From: Ciceribacter sp. L1K22
Lineage (GTDB): Bacteria; Pseudomonadota; Alphaproteobacteria; Rhizobiales; Rhizobiaceae
DNA: 64,000 nucleotides
Direction of reading: 5' to 3'
NCBI RefSeq assembly: GCF_017599385.1
Contig: NZ_JAGFPK010000002.1
Span: 124,001-188,000 of the forward strand
A program made the position numbers and the translations under genes. Positions 23,834 through 31,502 of the stretch are shown here, in pieces. Position 1 is the first letter of the stretch. The number at the start of each line of letters is the position of its first letter. A model generated the notes under the pieces. It had not been told where the DNA came from and did not search any database. It saw nothing but the letters and a program-made list of their open reading frames with translations.

Positions 23834-25067
23834 GGTGAAGGGACTGAGTGTCGCCTACGGCCAGCACCGCGCGCTGGAGAACGTGTCGCTGAAGGTCGGG
23901 CGTGGCGAAATCGTCGTGATCCTCGGCGCCAACGGCGCCGGAAAGTCGACGCTGCTCAAGGCCGTTTCGGGCATCTGCGAAGGCAAGGTCGCGGGCACGG
24001 TCACGATGCAGGGGGCGGATATCCTCGGTCTCGCCGCCAACCGGATCGTTGATGAGGGCATCGCACTCGTTCCGGAGGGGCGCGGGGTGTTCGGCGATCT
24101 GACCGTTGCCGAGAACCTGAGGCTTGGCGCGCATGCCATGCGTGCCCGCGAGGACGAAGCCGGAAACCTGGACCGCTTGCTGCGCCTCTTTCCAAAGCTG
24201 CACGAACGTCGCAACCAGGTGGTCCGCACCATGTCCGGCGGCGAGCAGCAGATGGTGGCGATCGGCCGGGCAATGATGTCCAGCCCCGCGCTGCTCATGC
24301 TGGACGAACCCTCGCTTGGGCTTTCGCCGCTGTTGTGCAAGGAGCTGTTCCTGGCGCTCAAAAACGTGCGCGATATGGGCATCGGCATCCTGCTTGTGGA
24401 GCAGAACGCACGGCAGAGTCTTGCGATCGCCGACCGGGGTTACCTCCTGGAAAACGGGCACATCATTCATGAGGGCAGGGCGCAGGACCTGCGCAACGAC
24501 CCCGCCGTGCAGGCCGCCTACCTCGGCGGCGGGGTCGCGGCTGCAACGCGCAAGGAAGAGCAACTCGTGGCGACACCGGTTGCGGTGGCTTCGCCTCTTC
24601 AGCGCACGAGTGAACCGACACCCGACCGCATCGCGGCCGCGGCGCTCGCTGCTGTGCAAAAGCAATCGCAACCATCCGCTATCGCGCCGCCACCGCCGAA
24701 GCGTGCGTCCGAGACGACGACGACTGTGCCACCGCCTCCACCGCTGGCCGCTTCGCGTACGCCGCAGCCTGCACCATCGCCGTCACCGGCCATGCGTGGA
24801 ACAGCCGATGCGCTGCTGAACGGCGTGTCGATCAGCGACCTGGTCGCCGAGGCGAGCCGAAAGAGCCGGGCCGAGCATGGGCATGCCGTCCCGACCACCC
24901 CGGCCCGAGTCGCTACCTATCGCACAGCCCCTACGCCCTACACCGGCGGTTCCCCTGCACTCGACGCCGGGGGCGCCAGCGATGATCGGCTGAAGGCCGT
25001 GTTGAAAGAAATCGAGGAGGCTGCCGCCCATGCCCGGGCGTGGCGCTCCGGTGCAAACCGAAACTGA
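23823..25067 (+). CDS. ABC importer ATPase, LivF type, with a long proline-rich C-terminal extension
   Basis: 414 residues, whereas LivF proteins have about 235. Residues 1-235 are a complete Liv[15 protein letters not shown] (Walker A), VRTMSGGEQQMVAIGRAM (signature), LLMLDEPSLGLSP (Walker B), LVEQNARQSL (switch). After VQAAYLGGG come about 175 residues of low-complexity Pro/Ala/Ser/Thr sequence (IAPPPPKRAS, TVPPPPPLAASRTPQPAPSP), then two short ordered-looking pieces, ADALLNGVSISDLVAEASRKSR and DDRLKAVLKEIEEAAAHARAW. The frame is continuous with no sign of a fusion scar. The tail may bind another protein, perhaps the downstream enzyme or flotillin. Confidence 0.88.
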   Translation: MMLEVKGLSVAYGQHRALENVSLKVGRGEIVVILGANGAGKSTLLKAVSGICEGKVAGTVTMQGADILGLAANRIVDEGIALVPEGRGVFGDLTVAENLRLGAHAMRAREDEAGNLDRLLRLFPKLHERRNQVVRTMSGGEQQMVAIGRAMMSSPALLMLDEPSLGLSPLLCKELFLALKNVRDMGIGILLVEQNARQSLAIADRGYLLENGHIIHEGRAQDLRNDPAVQAAYLGGGVAAATRKEEQLVATPVAVASPLQRTSEPTPDRIAAAALAAVQKQSQPSAIAPPPPKRASETTTTVPPPPPLAASRTPQPAPSPSPAMRGTADALLNGVSISDLVAEASRKSRAEHGHAVPTTPARVATYRTAPTPYTGGSPALDAGGASDDRLKAVLKEIEEAAAHARAWRSGANRN

Positions 25068-25079
25068 GGAGACCACATC

Positions 25080-26558
25080 ATGCTCGACGTCGTCACGTCC
25101 CCCACGCCCGCGGTCAGAGGCATGTTCATCGGCGGCCAATGGGTTCCGGCTGCCCGCACCTTCGAGGATCTCAATCCGTCGGACAACTCGGTCTACGCGC
25201 GTGTCCCGGACGGCTCCGCTGCTGACATGCGGCGCGCCATCGACGCCGCCCAGGCGGCCTTCGCCGACTGGTCCGGCCGGGCCTTCCACGAACGGGCCCA
25301 TCTGCTCCTGAAAATCGCCGATGTGTGGGATCAGCGCAAAGCCGACTTCTGCGCTGCCGCGATGGCGGAAGGCGGCGGGTGGAAGGGCAAAGGGTTGTTC
25401 GAGGCGGGTTACGTGGCTGAAGTCTTCCGCTCGGCCGCAGCGCTCTGCTACCAGTCGATCGGTGACGTGCTGCCGTCCGAACACCACAAGTTCATGATGG
25501 CGACCCGGTTTCCGCTCGGCGTGGTCGGCGTCATCAGCCCCTGGAACATGCCGGGCATCCTCACATCGCGCGGCTTCGCCGCGGCGCTCGCCGTCGGCAA
25601 TACCATCGTTCTGAAACCTTCGGAGGATACGCCCTATTCCGGCGGCCTCTACTTCGCGGAAATCCTGGAGGAAGCCGGGATTCCGGCGGGTGTTTTCAAT
25701 GTGGTGACCTGCTCGCGCGACAGTGTCGGCGAGGTGGGCGACGAAATGATCGGCAATCCGAAGGTCAAGGCGATCAGCTTCACCGGTTCAACCGCGGTCG
25801 GACGCCAGATCGCCGCCAAATGCGGTGCCTATCTCAAGAAGGTCTGCGTTGAACTCGGTGGCAAGGATTCGATGATCCTACTTGAAGACGCCGATCTCGA
25901 TGCGGCCGCACGGGCCGCGAATTTCGGCAGCTTCATGCATCAGGGGCAGGTTTGCATGTCGACCGAAAAGCTTCTCGTGCACGAGAAGGTCTACCAACCC
26001 TTCATGGAACGTTTCCTGGCACGGGCGCGCAAGCTCAAGACCGGACACACCAACGACCCGTCCAATGTCATCGGTCCGCTGGTCAATTCCCGCCAGGCCC
26101 AGCGCGTCAAGGCGCTGATCGACGATGCCGTCGCCAAGGGGGCGAAGGTCGAGCTCGGCGGCCGCGCCTGGGACAACTTCATCGAGCCGACCGTGCTGAC
26201 CCACGTCAACAGCTCGATGAACATCTGGCACGACGAAACCTTCGGGCCCGTCGTTGTTGTCTGCCCTTTCCGGAATGACGGCGAGGCTGCGGCGCTCAAC
26301 AACGACACGGAGTATGGGCTGACGGCGGCCGTCTGGTCGAAGGACGAGGCGCGGGCGCTCAGGTTGGCCGAGCGGCTGGAAACCGGCATCTGCCATGTGA
26401 ATTGCCAGAACATCAACGACGAGCCGCACGTGCCCTTCGGCGGAACGAAGGCTAGCGGTGTGGGACGGTATGGCGGACGCTGGTCGCTCGACGCCTTCAC
26501 CGAGCTCCGCTGGATCACGCTCGATCGCGGCGGGCGCCATTTTCCGCCCCAGTTCTGA
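25080..26558 (+). CDS. NAD-dependent aldehyde dehydrogenase, benzaldehyde/aromatic type
   Basis: 492 residues. Core motifs: GVVGVISPWNMPGILTSRG, FTGSTAVGRQIAAKC, glutamate in VCVELGGKDSM, cysteine in FMHQGQVCMSTEKLL, and the C-terminal EPHVPFGGTKASGVGRYGG. It is a second, clearly different aldehyde dehydrogenase of the same operon; the ATG follows GGAGACCACATC closely after the LivF-type gene. Two such enzymes around one importer suggest stepwise oxidation or two related aldehydes. Exact substrate not readable. Confidence 0.88.
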   Translation: MLDVVTSPTPAVRGMFIGGQWVPAARTFEDLNPSDNSVYARVPDGSAADMRRAIDAAQAAFADWSGRAFHERAHLLLKIADVWDQRKADFCAAAMAEGGGWKGKGLFEAGYVAEVFRSAAALCYQSIGDVLPSEHHKFMMATRFPLGVVGVISPWNMPGILTSRGFAAALAVGNTIVLKPSEDTPYSGGLYFAEILEEAGIPAGVFNVVTCSRDSVGEVGDEMIGNPKVKAISFTGSTAVGRQIAAKCGAYLKKVCVELGGKDSMILLEDADLDAAARAANFGSFMHQGQVCMSTEKLLVHEKVYQPFMERFLARARKLKTGHTNDPSNVIGPLVNSRQAQRVKALIDDAVAKGAKVELGGRAWDNFIEPTVLTHVNSSMNIWHDETFGPVVVVCPFRNDGEAAALNNDTEYGLTAAVWSKDEARALRLAERLETGICHVNCQNINDEPHVPFGGTKASGVGRYGGRWSLDAFTELRWITLDRGGRHFPPQF

Positions 26559-26581
26559 CCGGCAGGCGAAAGGACAACACC

Positions 26582-28138
26582 ATGAACGCTTTGGGCTGGA
26601 TCATTCTTCTTCTTGTTGTCGCGGCTGTCATCATCGTGCTCGCGGCTTCGTTCTACCAGCGTGCCTCTAACGAGGTTAGCCTTGTCCGAACGGGTATCGG
26701 TGGTCGAAAGGTGGTGATCGATGGCGGAACGCTGGCGATCCCGTATTTTCACGAGGTTGGCCGCGTCAACATGCAGACGCTCAGGATGGACGTATCGCGC
26801 ACCGGCGAGAGCGCCCTGATCACCAAGGATCGGATGCGCATCGATGTCGGCGCCGAATTCTATACCTCGGTCATTCCCGAGGAGGCCGCTGTGGTGCGAG
26901 CCTCCCAGACGCTGGGTCGGCGGACCTTCCAGGCAGACCAGCTGAAGTCGTTGATCGAGGGGATGATGGTGGATGCGCTGCGTTCGGTGGCGGCGCTGAT
27001 GAGCATGGACGAGCTTCACGAAAACCGGGGCGAGTTCGTCCGACAGGTACATGAATCTCTTTCCGGCACGCTCTCGAAATACGGGCTCCAGCTCGACAGC
27101 GTCTCGCTGACATCGCTCGACCAGACGCCATTCTCCGCGCTTGACGAGAACAATGCGTTCAACGCGGTCGGAATGCGAAAGCTGGCGGAGGTGATCGCCA
27201 AGTCCAAGAAGGAGCGGGCGGAGATCGAGGGCGAAAGCCAGGTCAGCGTGCGGCGTGCGGAGGTCGATTCCAACCGGCGCAAGCTGGAGATCGAGCTCGA
27301 GCAGCGCCGGGCCGAAATTCAGCAGACGCAGGAAATCGAGCTGCTGCTCGCCCAGCAACTGGCCGAGGTGGCACGCCGCAAGGCCGAGGCTGAAGCCGCG
27401 GCGGCCGAAGCAAGGATCAACATGGAACGGGCGATCCAGACCGCGTCGCTGGCGCGCGAGCAGGTCGTTCGCGAGGCCGAGATCAACCAGGCGCGCGCGC
27501 TGCAAATCGCCGAGCAGGAGCAAGCCATCCTGATCGCGGCCAAGAGCCAGGAGGAAAGCCGCGCCAAGGCGGATGCCACGGAAGCGCGCGCTGCCGTGAT
27601 CACGGCTGAAGAAAACCTGGCGACGCTGAGCCAGGTCGCGGAAGCCGAGCGCCGCAAGCGGCTGGCCATGATCGCCGCCGAGCAGGAGGCGGAGGCGCAG
27701 GCGGTCCGCGTCAGGATCACGTCCGAGAGCGATCAGGTCGCGGCCAAGGTCCGTGGTCTCATCCGCCGCGAGGAAGCCGAGACGCTCCGCGTCATGAAGA
27801 CGGCGGAGGCCGACGGAGAGGCCGCACGGATCAAGGCCGAAAACAGTCGCTCACCGGAACTCGCTGCCATGGAGATGGAGAAGGCGCGTCTTGCCGCGCT
27901 GCCCGCGATCATCGGCGAGATGGTCAAGCCGGCGGAGAAAATCAAGGGCATCTCGATCAACCACATCAGCGGCCTCGGACGGACCGGGGAGGGCGCAGAC
28001 CGACTGCCTTCTCCCGTCGACCAGACGGTTGGCTCGATACTCGACATGGCGGTGAGCCTTCCCGTGATGAAGAAGCTCGGCGAGACGCTGGGCGTCAACC
28101 TGGATGGTGTCATTCCGGACGAGCGCGGCAAGATCTGA
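26582..28138 (+). CDS. flotillin-like (SPFH/band 7) membrane scaffold protein
   Basis: 518 residues. One N-terminal membrane helix (LGWIILLLVVAAVIIVLAA), an SPFH domain (about 35-190: EVSLVRTGIGGRKVVIDGG, RMRIDVGAEFYTSV, LKSLIEGMMVDALRSV), then a very long Ala/Glu/Arg-rich coiled coil (about 210-440), and a C-terminal tail (DQTVGSILDMAVSLPVMKKLGE). This is the flotillin/YqiK pattern, which forms membrane microdomains and cages. It starts 24 bases after the aldehyde dehydrogenase stop and so seems part of the uptake operon, which is unusual. Confidence 0.87.
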   Translation: MNALGWIILLLVVAAVIIVLAASFYQRASNEVSLVRTGIGGRKVVIDGGTLAIPYFHEVGRVNMQTLRMDVSRTGESALITKDRMRIDVGAEFYTSVIPEEAAVVRASQTLGRRTFQADQLKSLIEGMMVDALRSVAALMSMDELHENRGEFVRQVHESLSGTLSKYGLQLDSVSLTSLDQTPFSALDENNAFNAVGMRKLAEVIAKSKKERAEIEGESQVSVRRAEVDSNRRKLEIELEQRRAEIQQTQEIELLLAQQLAEVARRKAEAEAAAAEARINMERAIQTASLAREQVVREAEINQARALQIAEQEQAILIAAKSQEESRAKADATEARAAVITAEENLATLSQVAEAERRKRLAMIAAEQEAEAQAVRVRITSESDQVAAKVRGLIRREEAETLRVMKTAEADGEAARIKAENSRSPELAAMEMEKARLAALPAIIGEMVKPAEKIKGISINHISGLGRTGEGADRLPSPVDQTVGSILDMAVSLPVMKKLGETLGVNLDGVIPDERGKI

Positions 28139-28149
28139 GGCGAAGGCCT

Positions 28150-28183
28150 GCCGTCGCGAACGTCAAGCGCCTTTCGCGACGGC
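28150..28183. terminator. hairpin between convergent flotillin and kinase genes
   Basis: Arms GCCGTCGCGAA (28150-28160) and TTCGCGACGGC (28173-28183) pair perfectly over 11 bases with a 12-base loop. It starts 12 bases after the flotillin-like stop and covers the last codons of the convergent kinase gene. It could end transcription from the left; no T-run is seen. Confidence 0.5.
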
Positions 28184-29080
28184 CGCGACCGACCTGGCAA
28201 AGTCCGGTGTCGCCATCAGCGCGCGGCAGCGGGCGAACCGGCCATCGGCATAGGCACGAAAGTCATCGGCCGGATTGTCGTTGGCGAGCTGGATGAGGCC
28301 CCAGAGGGTCCAGAGCAGGTCGCACATCGCCTTGTAGATCACGATGCGGCCGCGTTCGGCGGCCGAGGGTTCGCCGCCGAAATAAGCGCTGATCATCTCC
28401 TCTTCCTGCTCCGGGCCGAAGCCGCCCTCGACGCAGAGGTCGCCAAGATCCCACATCGGGTCGTTCATGCCGGAATACTCCCAGTCGACGATCCACATGC
28501 GCTCGCCCGTGTCGAGAAAGTTCTCGCAAAGCGGATCGCAGTGGCAGGCAACGTTCGGCAGAGGGTGGGCGGCCAGCGCTGCACGGACGCTTTCCGCCTC
28601 CTTGAGGACATCGTGGTAGCCCTCGGGCAGGTCGACGTTCTTGGTGGACAAAACGCTGAGATAGCTGTCGATCATTGAAAACAGTTCGAAGCGGGCGGGA
28701 AAGACGGCGCCGCTGTCGTGCAATTTGCGGAATGCCCTGCCGGCTCTGGCTGGAGCGCCCTTGATCGATTGGAAGCGTTCCGGCGTCATGGTAATCGCAC
28801 CATCCACGAAGCGGGAGACGAAGATACCGTTCGATGCGTCGGCGTACAGGATTTCCGGGCCGACCCCCGCACGGGCGACCGCTTCCGTCGCCATCATCTC
28901 GTTGACGCGGTCGATGTACTCTTCGGTCCCCTTGCCGGGAATGCGCAGGCAATAGTCGCCGATCCGGAAGACAAGATTTGTAAGGCCGCCAAGCCGCTCG
29001 ATGGATCCGTCATGGTTCGCCAGCGGTGGGATGGTCTTCAGCGTCTCCCGCGCCAATGCAATCTCGGCGTTCTCGCTCAT
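28163..29080 (-). CDS. choline/ethanolamine-kinase-like phosphotransferase (copy 1)
   Basis: 305 residues of the APH/choline kinase fold. Seen: GGLTNLVFRIGDYCLRIPGKGTEEYIDR (nucleotide loop), the catalytic loop CHCDPLCENFLDTG, and the metal-binding IVDWEYSGMNDPMWDLGDLCVE. These fit choline or ethanolamine kinases more than antibiotic kinases. It is the last gene of the betaine-type operon and overlaps the FAD/GcvT gene by 4 bases. Its substrate may be a methylated ethanolamine or related amino alcohol; the second copy at 33941 has the same layout. Confidence 0.85.
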   Translation of the reverse strand: MSENAEIALARETLKTIPPLANHDGSIERLGGLTNLVFRIGDYCLRIPGKGTEEYIDRVNEMMATEAVARAGVGPEILYADASNGIFVSRFVDGAITMTPERFQSIKGAPARAGRAFRKLHDSGAVFPARFELFSMIDSYLSVLSTKNVDLPEGYHDVLKEAESVRAALAAHPLPNVACHCDPLCENFLDTGERMWIVDWEYSGMNDPMWDLGDLCVEGGFGPEQEEEMISAYFGGEPSAAERGRIVIYKAMCDLLWTLWGLIQLANDNPADDFRAYADGRFARCRALMATPDFARSVAAVAKGA

Positions 29081-31494
29081 GCCTTCAGCCTCTCCATCTT
29101 GGGGTCGTAGAGGGTACGTGCGCCCCGGCGGGCCTGGTAGGTCCTGCCGAAGGCTTCGATCTGGAACTCCGTTTCACCGGCAATCTCCGTCGGCAGGTAG
29201 CCGAAGGCGATCGTCTTGCCGAGCGTGTAGCCGTAACCGGTGCTGGCCGTGGAACCGACAACCTTGCCGTCAAGCATCACCGCTTCGCCGCCGTGGAAGG
29301 GTGCGAAGCCGTCGACGGTGTAGGAGACAAGCTTGCGCTTCACACCCTCCGCCTTGATAGCCGCCAATGCATCGCGGCCTATGAATTCCCCCTTATTCAG
29401 GGCTACGCAGAACCCAAGCCCTGCCTCGTAGGGGTTGTAGTCCGGCGTGATATCGCCGGACCAATAGAGATAGCCCTTTTCCATTCGGGCTGCGTCGATG
29501 GCGCGGTAGCCGGCGTCCGCGATGCCGAAGGGTTCGCCGGCAGCCTTCAGCGTGTCGTAGACGTGGGCGGCGTATTCCTGGTCGATGTAGAGTTCGTAGC
29601 CGAGTTCGCCGACATAGCCGATGCGCACGGCCAGCGCGCTCGCCCCGCCGATCTCGATCCGCCGGGCTGCGAGGAAGGGAAAGGCCTCGTTGGAAAGATC
29701 GTCGTCCGAAACGCTCTGCAGGATGTCCCGGGCGCTGGGACCGCAGATGTTCAGCGTAGCGAAACGGTTCGTCACGTCACGAAGATCGATGCCCGGTGGC
29801 AGGTGACTGGCTACCCAGTTGCCGTCGCGGACGCCGAAACCTGAGCCGGTGATCAGGTACAGGAGGTCATCGGCAATATGGACGATGGTGACATCAGCCT
29901 CGATGCCGCCGCGCTTATTGCACAGCTGGGTATAGACTGCCTTTCCGCCCGGCCCCGAGAGATCATTGGCGGCTATCCTCTGCATAGCCTGCAGTGCGCC
30001 AGGACCGCTGATCTCGAACTTGGAGAAGGAGGACTGGTCGATGAGCGCTGCGCGTTCGCGGATCGCCTTGACTTCTTCTCCGACAGTATCGAACCAGTTC
30101 GGCTTACCCTCGAAAGACGGAACATCGTTCCCATCCGAGCCAGCGGGCGCGAACCAGTTGGGGCGCTCCCAGCCGAACTTGGAGCCGAAGACAGCGCGGT
30201 TCTTTTCGAGCGTATCATGAAGAGGTGAACGCCGTAGTCCACGCAGGGCATGGGCTTCCTCGCCCGGCCAGTGAACCTTGTAGTATGCGCCGTAGGCCTC
30301 GATGGCGCGCTCCTCCAGATAGCGGCCCTGCGCGTGAACAGCGCCAAACCGGCGAACGTCGAACGGCCAGAGGTCCATGCCGGCGTCGCCGTGAAGGATG
30401 AGATTCGAGAGTGCCAGGCCCGCGCCTCCCGACGCCGCGATACCCGCGGTAAAGCCGCAGGCGACGTAGAAGTTGTCGAGCTCGGGAGCGAGGCCCATGA
30501 TCGGCTCGCCGTCGAAAGAGACCGGGATCGGGCCGTTGATCACGGTCTGGATGCCGATTTCGTTGAGGGCCGGGATACGCGTTGCCGTCGGCAAAGCGAA
30601 GAGCTCCAGCCGTTCCCAGTTCGGCTCGAAGAGTTCGCGCCCGAAATCGAGCGGCGGCTTTCCGCGCCAGCAACCTTTGGTGCCGTCTTCCCAACCGCCG
30701 ATGGCGAAAGAACCGGTGTCCGGTTTCAGATAAAAATTGTTGTCCGGATCGCGCAGCGTTGTGAGGTCCGGCGGCAGGGTCAGCTTCTTCTCGGTGAGGA
30801 AATACTGGTGTTCCACCACGCCCGCCGCCAGCGGCACGCCGGCCATCTCGCCGACGCGCTTGGCCCAAAGACCTGCACAGTTGACGAGAATATCGCAGGA
30901 TATGGTTCCGCCATTCGTCACGACGCCGACGGCGCGACGGTTCTCGATCACGATTTCCTCGACGGTCACGCCTTCCTCGATTTTCGCGCCGTTCAGTCTG
31001 GCGCCCTTGGCATAGGCCATGGTCAAAGAATAAGGATCGATATATCCGTCGCCAGGGATGAAGGCGGCACCCTCGATACCGTCCTTGACGATGAAAGGGA
31101 AACGGCTCGCGGCCTCGTCGGCGGAGAGGGAGTAGCATTCGACGCCGAAGCTTTTTGCCTGGGTCATCGAGCGGCGTATCTCGCTCCAACGGTCCGGGCT
31201 GCCGGCGAGCCTCAGCGAGCCGACCTTCTTCCAGGCGATGTGCTGACCCGTTTCCTCTTCCAGCCGGTCGAAGACGGCGACGGAGTTCTGCATCAGGCGG
31301 GTCAGGTTGCGCTTGCCCCGGAGCTGGCCCACGAGGCCGGCCGCATGCCAGGTGCAGCCGTGTGTAAGCATGGCCTTTTCGACCAGCAGCACGTCTTTTG
31401 CCCCGTCGCGGGCGAGGTGGTAGGCGACGGAGGTGCCGATGGCACCGCCGCCGATGATCAGGATGTGGACGTGACGATCCGCGCGGAATGACAT
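29077..31494 (-). CDS. FAD-dependent oxidoreductase with GcvT domains, dimethylglycine/sarcosine dehydrogenase-like (copy 1)
   Basis: 805 residues. N-terminal FAD domain (ILIIGGGAIGTSVAYHLA), with the histidine of TWHAAGLVGQLR that carries covalent FAD in dimethylglycine dehydrogenase. Then the FAO middle domain and a C-terminal glycine-cleavage-T-like half (from about residue 430: KFEISGPGALQAMQRIAANDLSG to the YTLGKTIAFGYL end) that binds tetrahydrofolate and captures the one-carbon unit. It should remove an N-methyl group from a betaine-derived amine. I chose MSFRADRHVHI at 31494; the longer frame runs into the preceding gene. It overlaps the kinase by 4 bases. Confidence 0.88.
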   Translation of the reverse strand: MSFRADRHVHILIIGGGAIGTSVAYHLARDGAKDVLLVEKAMLTHGCTWHAAGLVGQLRGKRNLTRLMQNSVAVFDRLEEETGQHIAWKKVGSLRLAGSPDRWSEIRRSMTQAKSFGVECYSLSADEAASRFPFIVKDGIEGAAFIPGDGYIDPYSLTMAYAKGARLNGAKIEEGVTVEEIVIENRRAVGVVTNGGTISCDILVNCAGLWAKRVGEMAGVPLAAGVVEHQYFLTEKKLTLPPDLTTLRDPDNNFYLKPDTGSFAIGGWEDGTKGCWRGKPPLDFGRELFEPNWERLELFALPTATRIPALNEIGIQTVINGPIPVSFDGEPIMGLAPELDNFYVACGFTAGIAASGGAGLALSNLILHGDAGMDLWPFDVRRFGAVHAQGRYLEERAIEAYGAYYKVHWPGEEAHALRGLRRSPLHDTLEKNRAVFGSKFGWERPNWFAPAGSDGNDVPSFEGKPNWFDTVGEEVKAIRERAALIDQSSFSKFEISGPGALQAMQRIAANDLSGPGGKAVYTQLCNKRGGIEADVTIVHIADDLLYLITGSGFGVRDGNWVASHLPPGIDLRDVTNRFATLNICGPSARDILQSVSDDDLSNEAFPFLAARRIEIGGASALAVRIGYVGELGYELYIDQEYAAHVYDTLKAAGEPFGIADAGYRAIDAARMEKGYLYWSGDITPDYNPYEAGLGFCVALNKGEFIGRDALAAIKAEGVKRKLVSYTVDGFAPFHGGEAVMLDGKVVGSTASTGYGYTLGKTIAFGYLPTEIAGETEFQIEAFGRTYQARRGARTLYDPKMERLKA

Positions 31495-31502
31495 GTCGAA
31501 CC

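Noticed and set aside
23105..26558. Leucine/isoleucine/valine uptake as the role of the Liv-type importer
   Set aside because: The flanking aldehyde dehydrogenases and AraC regulator fit a catabolic substrate better; the family transports many other ligands.
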